A DNA stretch of 64,000 nucleotides from Marinibacterium anthonyi (GCA_003217735.2 CP031585.1:4977501-5041500); one strand, 5' to 3'. Positions 1 through 10,186 are shown, numbered from the stretch's first letter. Numbers and translations: made by a program. The notes: generated from the sequence alone by a model not told the origin.

Positions 1-659
1 GACTTGATCGACTTGTAGCCATATTTCCACGGCACCACCAAACGGATCGGCGCGCCGTTCTGGTTCGGCATCGGCTTGCCATAGATGCCCGTCGCCATGA
101 TCGTCAGCGGATGCATCGCCTCGTCCAGGCGCAGACCTTCCACATAGGGCCATTCGATGACGGGCCGCGACACGCCCGGCATCTCGTCCGGGCGCAGCGC
201 CGTTTCAAAGGCCACGTATTTCGCGCCGTCCTGCACGCCCGCGACGTTCAGCAGATCGGCCAGCTCGAACCCGTTCCAGGGCACCACCATCGACCAGGCC
301 TCGACACAGCGGAACCGATAGATCCGCTCCTCGACACTCATCTGCTGCATGATCTGTTCGAACCCGTATTCGCCGGGGTGGTCGACCATGCCGTCGATGG
401 TGATCGACCAGGGGCTGGTGGTCAGCCGGTCGGCGTATTTCGACGGATCGCTCTTGCCGGTGCCGAATTCATAGTAGTTGTTGAAGGTGGTGATCTCTTC
501 CCAGCCGTTGGGTTCCATGTCGGTTTCGGCGCGGGCGGTGCCGGCGATCGACCCCAGCCCCAGGCCCGCCATCCCCGCCAGGATGCTGCGGCGGTTCAGC
601 CAGACGGCTTCGGGCGTGACATCGGCGCGGGTCAGGTCATTGGTCCAGCGAAAGGCCAT
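1..659 (-). CDS. msrP: MsrP methionine sulfoxide reductase, catalytic subunit (3' end off window)
   Basis: Periplasmic molybdopterin enzyme of the YedY/MsrP family, which repairs oxidised methionines in exported proteins using electrons from the haem membrane protein MsrQ (not in the window). The visible 219 residues begin with a twin-arginine-like leader (NRRSILAG at about 22-29, ending ARA near 44). The sulfite-oxidase fold follows, with YRFRCVEAW around residue 118, where the Cys ligates Mo. The start at 659 is preceded by AGGAAGAGG. The reading frame runs off the left edge, so roughly the last quarter to third of the protein is missing here. The family call is firm. Confidence 0.93.
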   Translation of the reverse strand, partial: MAFRWTNDLTRADVTPEAVWLNRRSILAGMAGLGLGSIAGTARAETDMEPNGWEEITTFNNYYEFGTGKSDPSKYADRLTTSPWSITIDGMVDHPGEYGFEQIMQQMSVEERIYRFRCVEAWSMVVPWNGFELADLLNVAGVQDGAKYVAFETALRPDEMPGVSRPVIEWPYVEGLRLDEAMHPLTIMATGIYGKPMPNQNGAPIRLVVPWKYGYKSIK

Positions 660-788
660 GCGGCATCCTCTTCCTTGGTGGCGCGGCCGGATCATCCGGC
701 CGCCTTCCACAAAAGAATAGAGCCACCGCGCTCAACCTCCAAATGAAGAGCACTCACGTTTGGGCCAGCCCGTTGTAACGTATGGGCG

Positions 789-2366
789 TTACGCGGGGCC
801 GGGCCGGTCGCCGTCTTCCTCGCCCATCCGTTTCAGCGCGGCTTCGAACATCGGCACGCCGCGCGCCTTGGCCAGGCCTTCCATGCCCAGGTGGACCGAA
901 GGCGAGATCTCGTTCATCTGCACCGACGACCCGTCGTCCCTGACCACCCGCACATGGCGCCGTCGCATCAGGCGGGGTTCGGCCACGCCGACGGAATGGG
1001 CGATGGTTTCCACCTCGCCGATCACCGCCTTGGCGTAATTGGCCACGCGCTTGCGCTTGTCTTCGACCACCAGCCCCTTTTGCAGCGTCGGGTCATGGGT
1101 GGTGATGCCGGTGGGGCAGGTGTTCTTGTTGCATTTCAGCGCCTGGATGCAGCCCAGCGAGAACATGAAGCCCCGCGCCGAGGCGACGAAATCGGCGCCC
1201 AGGCAGATCGCCCAGGCAACATCGGCCGGGGCCACCAGCTTGCCGGCGGCGACGATGCGGATCCGGTCGTGCAGCCCGGCCAGGTCGCGCAGGTCGACCA
1301 TGCGGATCAGCGCCTCTCTCAATGGCAGGCCCACCAGGTCGATCAGCGGCATCGGCGCGGCGCCGGTGCCGCCTTCGCCGCCATCCACCGTGATGAAGTC
1401 CGGCGCGCTTTCGGCGCCACGCTCGCGGATCTTCTTGAACAGGTCGAACCACGGATCGGCCGAGCCCATGCAGGTCTTGAACCCCACCGGCTTGCCGGTC
1501 ACCTCGCGCACATGGGCGATCAGGTCCAGCAGCCCGTCGAAATCCGGCACTTCCTTATGTCGGTTGGGCGATATCGCGTCCTTGCCCATGGGCACGCCCC
1601 GGATCGCCGCGATCTCCTCGTCGATCTTGGCCGCCGGAAGGATCCCGCCCTTGCCGGGCTTGGCGCCCTGGCTCAGCTTGATCTCGAACATCTTCACCTG
1701 CGGCAGGGCGGCCACCTCGCGCAGCTTGTCGTCGTCAAGGTTGCCGTCATGATCGCGCACCCCGAACTTGGCCGTGCCGATCTGAAAGACGATGTCGCAG
1801 CCGCCTTCCAGGTGATAGGGCGACAGCCCGCCCTCGCCGGTGTTCATCCAGATCCCGGCCTCCTTCGCGCCGAAGGCCAGCGCCCGGATCGCGGGTTTCG
1901 AAATCGCGCCATAGGACATCCCCGAAATGTGGAAGATCGACGCCGGCGCATAGGGCACCTTGCAATAGGGGCCGATCAGCATCGGTTCGGTCTTGGCGTA
2001 CTGGTCGTCCAGCGGCGGAAAGACGGAATTCATGAAGATCGGCGTCCCCGGGATGTTCAGGTTCCGGGTCGACCCGAAGGCCACCGTGTTCCCCACTGCC
2101 TTGGACGCATTGTAGACCCAGTTCCGCTGCGCCCGGTTGAACGGCATCTCCTCGCGGTCCATCGCAAAGAAATACTGGCGAAAAAATTCGCCCAGCTCGG
2201 TGAACAGGTCCCTGAACCGCCCGATCACCGGATAGTTCCGCCGGATCGCATCCTCGGTCTGGTGCCGGTCGATGAAATAGAACGCCACCACGCTCAGCGC
2301 GATGAACCCGAAGATCAGCACAAAGACCAGCACCATGATCTGCAGGGCTTGTAACCAGAATGCCAT
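789..2366 (-). CDS. FMN-binding glutamate synthase family protein
   Basis: A 525-residue protein related to the FMN/Fe-S half of glutamate synthase (GltB central and FMN domains), without the glutamine amidotransferase domain. An N-terminal membrane anchor is visible (hydrophobic stretch about residues 8-30, IMVLVFVLIFGFIALSVVAF). The barrel includes GMSYGAIS, TVDGGEGGTGAAP and the cysteine cluster GCIQALKCNKNTCPTG, which would hold an iron-sulfur cluster. A strong GGAGGAAAT stands just upstream of the ATG at 2366. It is transcribed alone, toward msrP. Glutamate synthase activity is not assured: such stand-alone anchored forms are common in proteobacteria and their true substrate is unclear. 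Confidence 0.88.
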   Translation of the reverse strand: MAFWLQALQIMVLVFVLIFGFIALSVVAFYFIDRHQTEDAIRRNYPVIGRFRDLFTELGEFFRQYFFAMDREEMPFNRAQRNWVYNASKAVGNTVAFGSTRNLNIPGTPIFMNSVFPPLDDQYAKTEPMLIGPYCKVPYAPASIFHISGMSYGAISKPAIRALAFGAKEAGIWMNTGEGGLSPYHLEGGCDIVFQIGTAKFGVRDHDGNLDDDKLREVAALPQVKMFEIKLSQGAKPGKGGILPAAKIDEEIAAIRGVPMGKDAISPNRHKEVPDFDGLLDLIAHVREVTGKPVGFKTCMGSADPWFDLFKKIRERGAESAPDFITVDGGEGGTGAAPMPLIDLVGLPLREALIRMVDLRDLAGLHDRIRIVAAGKLVAPADVAWAICLGADFVASARGFMFSLGCIQALKCNKNTCPTGITTHDPTLQKGLVVEDKRKRVANYAKAVIGEVETIAHSVGVAEPRLMRRRHVRVVRDDGSSVQMNEISPSVHLGMEGLAKARGVPMFEAALKRMGEEDGDRPGPA

Positions 2367-2649
2367 TATATTTCCTCCCGGCTCAATTGCTTGGCTGGCG
2401 CCATCATGGCCAGCACAGCCGCTGCCGCAAGGTCTACCTGCCAGCCGCCCCTAAAATCCCCGTGACACTCACGAACCGCTGACATCCTCTCACGAAATCT
2501 TTTCTGGAAAGTTGAAAACCCCGCAGCTTAGGCGCCCCGCCCCGCCGGTCAAGCCCGCCACCCGCCAATCTTTGACTGAACCACTTTCGCCCGGCCCCCG
2601 TACCCCCGACCAGATGCAAGCCAGCATCGACACCCAAAGGGAGACACCA

Positions 2650-3132
2650 ATGTTCATCCGCGCAACCGCTCTTGCCCTGACCGCCGCCTTCGCCGCCCCG
2701 GCCTTTGCCGGCGGCCACATGGGCAAGGACATCGTCGACACCGCCGCCGCAAGCCCCGACTTCGAAACCCTCGTCGCCGCCGTCCAGGCCGCCGGCCTCG
2801 TCGACACGCTCAAGGGCGATGGCCCCTTCACCGTCTTCGCCCCCACCGACGCCGCCTTCGCCGCCCTGCCCGAAGGCACCGTCGAAACCCTGCTGAAACC
2901 CGAGAACAAGGATCAGCTGATCGACATCCTCACCTACCACGTCGTCCCGGGCAAGGTCATGTCCACCGATCTCTCCGACGGCATGACCGCCACCACCGTC
3001 GAAGGCGGCGACCTCACCGTCGATCTCGACAGCGGCGTCATGATCAACGACGCCCACGTCACCGCCGCCGATATCGAAACCTCCAACGGCGTCATCCACG
3101 TGGTCGACAAGGTCATCCTGCCCCCCATGTGA
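2650..3132 (+). CDS. Secreted fasciclin (FAS1) domain protein
   Basis: A 160-residue exported protein. An N-terminal Sec signal peptide ([19 protein letters not shown], cleavage near residue 20) is followed by one FAS1 domain with the classic boxes [15 protein letters not shown] and [15 protein letters not shown], ending in [16 protein letters not shown]1 proteins act in cell-surface adhesion or as small periplasmic proteins, and the bacterial ligand is usually unknown. The ATG at 2650 was chosen over the longer frame because the signal peptide begins there and AGGGAGA lies 5-10 bases upstream. It is divergent from the glutamate-synthase-like gene across about 280 bases in which only promoter-sized space is seen. 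Confidence 0.9.
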   Translation: MFIRATALALTAAFAAPAFAGGHMGKDIVDTAAASPDFETLVAAVQAAGLVDTLKGDGPFTVFAPTDAAFAALPEGTVETLLKPENKDQLIDILTYHVVPGKVMSTDLSDGMTATTVEGGDLTVDLDSGVMINDAHVTAADIETSNGVIHVVDKVILPPM

Positions 3133-3153
3133 CCCCGCCCGCGCCCCCGAAAC

Positions 3154-3177
3154 GGGCCCGTCCAACCGGGCGGGCCC
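3154..3177 (+). terminator. Hairpin after the fasciclin gene
   Basis: Arms GGGCCCGTCC (3154-3163) and GGGCGGGCCC (3168-3177) pair over ten bases with one G-T pair around an AACC loop, 22 bases past the stop. It is followed by A rather than T residues, so this is a stable 3' hairpin but not a textbook intrinsic terminator. Confidence 0.4.
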
Positions 3178-3258
3178 AAAAATCTGCACCACCGTACGCG
3201 CAACACCCCCCCGACATGCCCCATAATGCCGCCTCCACTCACTCAACCGGAGGCTCCC

Positions 3259-4110
3259 ATGCCCCTCGACCTCACCCAGGTGCACCACATCCCCGTCGCC
3301 GAAATCGACGCCAATTCCCTGCCCCGCGACCGCCTGGTCCACGACCCGGACGCCCTCGCCGAACTGCGCGCCTCCATCGACGCCGACGGCCTGCGCCAGC
3401 CCATCGAACTCTTCGGCATCGAACCCGACGACCAGGGCCGCCAATACGGCCTGATCTCAGGTTACCGCCGCCTTTCGGTCTTCCGTGCCATGGGCCGCGA
3501 CACCATCCCCGCCTTCCTGCGCAACATCCCCGATTATCCCGCCCTCCTCGCCTCCATGGTGGCCGAGAACGAGATCCGCTCCCAGATTTCCCCATGGGAG
3601 AAGGCGGTGTTCGTCCTCACCTGCCTGCGCGGCGACAGTTTCCCCAACGCCGACACCGCCATCGACACGCTCTTCCCCGCGCTCTCCCGCCAGAAACGCT
3701 CGCGCCTGCGCGGTCATGTGCTGGTGGCCGAGGAATTCGAACACCGCTTCGCCACCCCCGAACGCCTCTCCGTCTCCCGCCTCGACCGCCTTGCCGCGGC
3801 CTTGCGCTCCGGCTGGGACGACATGCTGCGCAACGCGCTGCCCCATCACAAGACCCATTCCCTGGAAAGCCAGTGGCAGGCCATCCTGCCCATCCTCACC
3901 GAATCCGCCGCCGCCCCCTCCATCGCCGGCCCCGCCCCCGACACCCCCGGCGCGCCCCGCCGCCTGCGCAATCTCCGCAAGGGCCTGACCGTCCGCCGAG
4001 AGCTCACCCGCTCCGGCTGGATCCTCCGCTTCACGGGGCCTCAGGCGAAATCGCCGGGGATCATCGATGACGTGATGGACGAGGTAGAGCGGATCTTCAG
4101 CCCGGATTGA
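3259..4110 (+). CDS. Orphan ParB/Srx-fold domain protein
   Basis: A 283-residue protein with an N-terminal ParB/sulfiredoxin-fold domain: IPVAEIDANSLPRDR, then LAELRASIDADGLRQPIEL, then the GLISGYRRLSVFRAM box typical of ParB CTP-binding folds. A helical middle follows. No parA, parS cluster or plasmid gene is nearby, so it is unlikely to be the main chromosome segregation protein; orphan ParB-like proteins can be regulators or nuclease-like factors. The start at 3259 has CGGAGG upstream, better than the in-frame ATG 33 bases earlier. The last 15 codons and the sequence just beyond them are repeated in degraded form at 4433-4499. Confidence 0.8.
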   Translation: MPLDLTQVHHIPVAEIDANSLPRDRLVHDPDALAELRASIDADGLRQPIELFGIEPDDQGRQYGLISGYRRLSVFRAMGRDTIPAFLRNIPDYPALLASMVAENEIRSQISPWEKAVFVLTCLRGDSFPNADTAIDTLFPALSRQKRSRLRGHVLVAEEFEHRFATPERLSVSRLDRLAAALRSGWDDMLRNALPHHKTHSLESQWQAILPILTESAAAPSIAGPAPDTPGAPRRLRNLRKGLTVRRELTRSGWILRFTGPQAKSPGIIDDVMDEVERIFSPD

Positions 4111-4119
4111 GGGGGTTGG

Positions 4120-4138
4120 GGTGGGGCATCGCCCCACC
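4120..4138 (+). terminator. Hairpin after the parB-like gene
   Basis: Perfect eight-base arms GGTGGGGC (4120-4127) and GCCCCACC (4131-4138) with an ATC loop, ten bases after the stop codon. There is no T-tract behind it, so termination is plausible rather than proven. Confidence 0.45.
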
Positions 4139-4232
4139 TCTCCCGTGTAGGGCGGGATTTATCCCGCCGCACCGGACGGCCCCTTGCGCCCTAGCCGGAT
4201 ATTCTGCCCTTCGCAGCCCGAAGCAGCTTCGC

Positions 4233-4430
4233 CTAATCGGGATCAAGAACCTCCGGCAAAGACCGCTCAAGGTCCGCAACCAGATCGAAAATCCGCTGCC
4301 TCTCCGCGTCATCCAGCAGCTCTTCCGGATTGCCCCGTTCCATCAGCTTGCTGAGCGCCTCCAAAAGCACCAACGCGGCATCGCCATCCAACTCGATCAG
4401 AAACTTTCGGTCGCCCACGGCATCCTCCAT
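4233..4430 (-). CDS. Small acidic hypothetical protein
   Basis: A 65-residue acidic protein (DGDAALVLLEALSKLMER, then LLDDAERQRIFDLVADLE) predicted to be mostly helical. I do not recognise a family. The composition and GC-rich third positions look coding, but no good Shine-Dalgarno sequence precedes the ATG at 4430. It lies between the true parB-like 3' end and the degraded second copy of that end, convergent with the parB-like gene. It may belong to the host background that was duplicated rather than to the AT-rich island. Confidence 0.5.
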   Translation of the reverse strand: MEDAVGDRKFLIELDGDAALVLLEALSKLMERGNPEELLDDAERQRIFDLVADLERSLPEVLDPD

Positions 4431-4432
4431 CA

Positions 4433-4499
4433 GGGATCATCGATGACGTAATGTACGGGGTGGAGCTGATTTTTGGTACGGGTTGAGGGGTTGCGGTGG
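4433..4499 (+). pseudogene. Degenerate duplicate of the parB-like 3' end
   Basis: Bases 4433-4449 are identical to 4057-4073. The following 45 or so bases stay alignable with about eleven substitutions, including an in-frame TGA at the same place and the G-rich run after it. Translated, the real end IIDDVMDEVERIFSPD corresponds to IIDDVMYGVELIFGTG. No upstream part of the gene is present, so this is a 3' remnant of a second parB-like copy. The AT-rich island starts immediately after it. Confidence 0.75.
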
Positions 4500-4528
4500 G
4501 ACGAAAATAAAAAGGACTTTCATCCCAC
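4496..4528 (-). terminator. Inverted repeat at the island's left edge
   Basis: Arms GTGGGACGAAA (4496-4506) and TTTCATCCCAC (4518-4528) pair over eleven bases with one mismatch around an A-rich eleven-base loop. It lies 28 bases beyond the stop of the small membrane-protein gene and could end that transcript. It occupies the place equivalent to the parB-like 3' hairpin at 4120. Confidence 0.4.
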
Positions 4529-4555
4529 GCGCATTGAGTTTCGCAGCCTCTACAC

Positions 4556-4795
4556 TCATTTTGCCCCTGGAAAAATATAGGACAGTATCCCAATAACTAG
4601 ACTTGTAGCAGATTCTGTTAGCATACCCTGAAACGCCAGAGACGCCGCCATAGGCAAAGCGACAACCAATGCAATGTATCGAATAAATTGCGCACCAAAA
4701 CCCTTCCTCAGAAGTTGCCGGTTCAAAATTCCCCCAATTACCCCAACAATAGACAACCCAAAGAACCCTAGAGATAGAAGATCACGAAAATCCAA
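4556..4795 (-). CDS. Small membrane protein in the DUF4062 island
   Basis: A 79-residue protein with two or three hydrophobic segments (about residues 9-24 LGFFGLSIVGVIGGIL, 40-60 YIALVVALPMAASLAF, and 66-77 SLVIGILSYIF) and a basic linker (RQLLRKGFG). No family is recognised. The start is a TTG at 4795, supported by GAGGGA seven bases upstream. It begins 27 bases after the DUF4062 gene stops, on the same strand and in the same AT-rich base composition, so the two are very probably co-transcribed. A membrane-acting partner or effector of the DUF4062 protein is the obvious reading, but that is inference. Confidence 0.65.
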   Translation of the reverse strand: MDFRDLLSLGFFGLSIVGVIGGILNRQLLRKGFGAQFIRYIALVVALPMAASLAFQGMLTESATSLVIGILSYIFPGAK

Positions 4796-4822
4796 TACAG
4801 GATCCCTCGAACAAAATCAAAA

Positions 4823-6010
4823 TCAACCCGAAATTGCATTCAAAGTTGCATCGATACTGGATGGCCCATCCGATATAAAGTCCAGCAAATCGCCTATCGA
4901 TCCAACAGCACGCCTCTTTGCTCGGTTCAGCTTGGAAGTCATCCTCGGAGTTGACGCTATTGCCTGTTCAAACTGCGAAATTTGCACATGGATACTTAAG
5001 AAAGCTGCGCGCATTCCATTAAGTTGTCGAACGAGCTCCTCAACATCCTCACTCTCACCAATGCCATCTTGACTCGAAATAATAATCGCGTGCTGCATAT
5101 TTCGAAGCATCGTCGAGAACTGCTTCTTCGCGTCAGGAGTTGCCGCATCAAGAACGTCAGAATACCTATGCAATTCAGTCGCAACTTTCTCCATTACTGA
5201 CCGCACCCTGTTCTGATCATGCTTACCGCCAGGAACCTTATTTAACTCGGACAACTCGATTGTTCTGGCATTAATTCTGTTTCCTAGCGTCTCGGTTTCC
5301 GCACCCACATTGTCAAATATGGTCGTCAAGTTCTCGAGAGCTTCAGAAACATTGTCAGCAAGCTCGAACAGACCAATGTCTTCATCTAAGTCGTCTTCCC
5401 CAACGAGGGCAACGCGATCTAATGGGTCTGAAACAGCCTCGGAATCGGCAATTGTTCCGCTACTACCTGACGCATCCTCACGCGCCTCAAGTCTTTCCAC
5501 CGCCTTTACGAGGGCGGCCACCAACAATGTCTTGAGGCGATCGTAAGTCTCAAAGCTTTCGTACACCCCAAGCGATGATATCTTTTTCTTAAAATCGGCA
5601 ACTTTCACGAGTTGCTCTGGATCAATCACCCCTTCTGATTTTCGGGGATCTTTGAAATAGAAAAGAATTTCTAACCCTTGATCTCCGTCAATCTTTCTCT
5701 GATAGGCCCTAGAGAACTCCTCCTCCGTCCCAGACTCGTAGCTGTCTGTTTTTTGGCCAAATCGAGCACACAGGATTCCCACAAAAATATCATATCCATC
5801 ACCAATTTGCTCATTAATAACCGTCTGAGGACTACTTCCAATTTGGGAAGATACATCATGTTCCCAGCGAACAGGATTTAGCCTAAACCCGTCCCTTGTT
5901 CCTCGGAGCCTGTTGATCTGGTCGATGGCTTCTTCCACCGTGTCACGCTCCATCGCCACGTCAGAAGGTGACGAAATAAATACGTCATACATCTTCACAT
6001 GCTTAGCCAT
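4823..6010 (-). CDS. DUF4062 (TIR-like) protein, candidate defence or effector component
   Basis: A 395-residue protein. The N-terminal 100 or so residues match the DUF4062 pattern: YDVFISSPSDVAMERD (about 8-23), then YDIFVGILCARFG (about 74-86), then SGTEEEFSRAY (about 93-103), whose acidic pair sits where TIR-type folds carry their catalytic Glu. The remainder is acidic and helical with coiled-coil-like heptads and no NTPase motif. DUF4062 is frequently found in STAND-type and other immune-like bacterial proteins. The ATG at 6010 (AGGT 7-10 bases upstream) was preferred to a TTG 15 bases earlier. Base composition is far below its neighbours (25 G/C in 4741-4800 against 42 in 7501-7560), indicating acquisition by transfer. 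Confidence 0.75.
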   Translation of the reverse strand: MAKHVKMYDVFISSPSDVAMERDTVEEAIDQINRLRGTRDGFRLNPVRWEHDVSSQIGSSPQTVINEQIGDGYDIFVGILCARFGQKTDSYESGTEEEFSRAYQRKIDGDQGLEILFYFKDPRKSEGVIDPEQLVKVADFKKKISSLGVYESFETYDRLKTLLVAALVKAVERLEAREDASGSSGTIADSEAVSDPLDRVALVGEDDLDEDIGLFELADNVSEALENLTTIFDNVGAETETLGNRINARTIELSELNKVPGGKHDQNRVRSVMEKVATELHRYSDVLDAATPDAKKQFSTMLRNMQHAIIISSQDGIGESEDVEELVRQLNGMRAAFLSIHVQISQFEQAIASTPRMTSKLNRAKRRAVGSIGDLLDFISDGPSSIDATLNAISG

Positions 6011-6210
6011 TTTTACCTGCCGCAATCAATCAGATGGCAAACCTAAGACAGCAAATTTACTTCGGCAAGGGCACAAAATGGATACTCAGACTATCCGGAC
6101 AGTTCGATTTGTCTAAGTTCGAACGCCCAGAACGGCAATTCGGGAAGCCTCAAACCTTAACAAACCCTAAAACCGCCTCTGTAACCCATTGAAATCATTG
6201 ACCCCGAAAA
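6011..6210. other. Gene-free right flank of the AT-rich island
   Basis: About 200 bases upstream of the DUF4062 gene. It is AT-rich to roughly 6190, then returns to GC-rich host composition. No convincing reading frame, RNA or repeat was seen. The promoter of the DUF4062 gene must lie here; a weak TTGCCG / TAGGTT pair spaced by 17 on the minus strand near 6040-6070 is the best candidate and is not strong. Confidence 0.4.
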
Positions 6211-6228
6211 TGTCCCACGCGTGGGACA
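6211..6228. repeat. Perfect 18-base palindrome at the island's right edge
   Basis: TGTCCCACGCGTGGGACA reads identically on both strands. Its core TCCCACGCG also occurs at 4523-4531 on the opposite side of the AT-rich island. It could be a regulator site, a recombination boundary mark or a chance match. Confidence 0.55.
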
Positions 6229-6270
6229 CCCCTTGATCGTGGGGCGGAGCCTTCACCCGCCCCCCATACG

Positions 6271-6299
6271 AAAAAGGGGCGGAGGTTTCCCCCCGCCCC
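6271..6299 (-). terminator. Rho-independent terminator of clpB
   Basis: Read on the minus strand, a GC-rich stem (arms 6299-6290 and 6285-6276, one mismatch, four-base loop) is followed at once by five T residues (6275-6271). It starts 24 bases past the clpB stop. Confidence 0.85.
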
Positions 6300-6323
6300 G
6301 ATCTTTCGGACCCATCCGGCCCC

Positions 6324-8942
<2,619 letters not shown>

Positions 8943-9016
8943 TGATCGTCTCCTTTTCAAGCACCCGTTTTTTCCGGCGCCCTCAAGCGGCACGCCTCGG
9001 TTGGGCCTTGTCCTTC

Positions 9017-9045
9017 AGATGGGGTGCCACCGGCCCTCCGACAAG
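9017..9045 (-). promoter_or_regulatory. RpoH (sigma-32) type promoter of clpB
   Basis: On the minus strand CTTGTC (9045-9040), a 15-base spacer and CCCCATCT (9024-9017) fit the heat-shock consensus CTTGAA / CCCCATNT, the -10 perfectly. The expected RNA start is about 70 bases ahead of the clpB ATG. Heat-shock control of clpB is well established in the family. Confidence 0.7.
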
Positions 9046-9205
9046 AGCATATGTGGTGAATTTGTCACGGTTTTTGAAGCGCCTTGCCCTGAGGCATAGC
9101 GTCCGCCCCGGCACCCCGGACAGGGCGGGCAAGAGCGGCCCAGACGCTTGACAAAAGCCCCCCTCCTGCCGCAAACGACCGAAACAGCCCGAAAAGGAGA
9201 CCCCG

Positions 9206-9922
9206 ATGTCCGACGATCGCCTCATCGTCGCCTTGGACGTGCCCAACGCCCTGGTCGGGCTGAACATGGCGCAGGACCTGGGCGACGCGGTGTCCTTCTA
9301 CAAGATCGGGCTTGGCATGCTGACCACCGGCGGCCTGGCGCTGGCCAACGAGCTCAAGCAGGAACATGGCAAGCGCATCTTCCTGGACATGAAGCTTTTC
9401 GACATCTCGAACACGGTCGAAAACGCGGTGCGCGGCTTTACCCAGTTCGACATCGACTTCCTGACCGTGCATGGCGATCCCCACGTTGTCGCCGCCGCGA
9501 AACAGGGCGCCGCAGGATCGGGGCTGAAGATCCTGGCGGTCACGGTGCTGACCTCGCTCGACCGGCAGGACCTGGACAACGGCATGATCCAACCCGGCGA
9601 CCTGGCCGAGATCACGGTCGAACGCGCTGCCCGCGCGCTTGAGGCCGGGGCCGACGGTGTAATATCGTCCCCGCAGGAGGCCGCGGCCATCCGCGCCCTG
9701 CCCGGCGCCGAGGGCCGGCTGATCGTCACGCCCGGCGTCCGTCCCGCGGGCGCGGCCCTGGGCGATCAGAAACGTGTCATGACCCCCGCCCAGGCCATCG
9801 CCAGCGGCGCGGATCACGTGGTGGTCGGCCGCCCGATCTGCCAGGCCCCGAACCCCGTCGAGGCAGCCGCGCAGATCCTGGCAGAGCTTCGCAGCCCGCA
9901 GGCGGTCCAGCCAAATCACTGA
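9206..9922 (+). CDS. pyrF: Orotidine 5'-phosphate decarboxylase
   Basis: Last step of UMP synthesis: decarboxylates OMP. The 238-residue TIM barrel has the signature LDMKLFDISNTV, with Lys and Asp residues of the catalytic network (FLDMKLFDI about 66-74), LTVHGD, and the phosphate-gripping VTPGVRPAG and VVGRPI near the C-terminus. AAAAGGAGA precedes the ATG at 9206. It is divergent from clpB across 260 bases and followed by a 264-base gap. Normal length, nothing missing. Confidence 0.97.
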   Translation: MSDDRLIVALDVPNALVGLNMAQDLGDAVSFYKIGLGMLTTGGLALANELKQEHGKRIFLDMKLFDISNTVENAVRGFTQFDIDFLTVHGDPHVVAAAKQGAAGSGLKILAVTVLTSLDRQDLDNGMIQPGDLAEITVERAARALEAGADGVISSPQEAAAIRALPGAEGRLIVTPGVRPAGAALGDQKRVMTPAQAIASGADHVVVGRPICQAPNPVEAAAQILAELRSPQAVQPNH

Positions 9923-10039
9923 CCTCGCCGCCCTGAATCAGCTGAAATCCGCTTAAAACCGGCATTGGCAGCCTGTTTTCTGACCGGAACCGCCCACAAT
10001 CGGATGTCTGATTGCGGGGCCGGGCATTCACGGCTTTTA

Positions 10040-10146
10040 CAGTTCACGGATTTCGGACATCGTGGGGACAAGACACTCCCCAAACGGACCTTACCTCTTC
10101 CTGTGGTTCGTTACCTCCCCCCGCCCAACGTGCGGGGGGCCTTTCG
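10040..10146 (+). ncRNA. Candidate small RNA between pyrF and the NUDIX gene
   Basis: The gap holds no reading frame but contains two successive potential stem-loops with C-rich unpaired segments (TTACCTC at 10111-10117 and a similar stretch at about 10091), closed by a GC hairpin at 10117-10139. Pyrimidine-rich anti-Shine-Dalgarno-like segments are a feature of several alphaproteobacterial trans-acting sRNAs. The 5' end is a guess and the call is only an inference; it could equally be the pyrF 3' UTR. Confidence 0.25.
10117..10145 (+). terminator. Terminator-like hairpin downstream of pyrF
   Basis: Perfect eight-base stem CCCCCCGC (10117-10124) / GCGGGGGG (10132-10139), seven-base loop, then CCTTTC. 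It lies about 195 bases past pyrF, farther than expected for that gene's own terminator, and has only a short T run. Confidence 0.5.
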
Positions 10147-10186
10147 TAGAGATAGTCTTTTCCCGATTTTCACCAGGTCCCGACGG

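Noticed and set aside
891-2354. Long plus-strand frame (487 codons) opposite the glutamate-synthase-like gene
   Set aside because: Shadow of a high-GC gene: His/Arg/Gln-rich, no motif, no ribosome site, while the minus frame has clear family motifs.
2434-3444. Gly-rich 336-codon minus-strand frame over the fasciclin gene
   Set aside because: Composition typical of a shadow; the plus frame has a signal peptide and FAS1 boxes.
3259-4110. ParB-like gene as evidence of a plasmid or chromosome partition locus
   Set aside because: No ParA-type ATPase, replication gene or parS-like cluster nearby; the surrounding genes are ordinary chromosomal ones.
4097-4593. Two overlapping minus-strand frames around the parB-like duplicate
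   Set aside because: Arg- and Cys-rich translations crossing the duplicated boundary, no ribosome site; they reflect repeat and hairpin sequence rather than genes.
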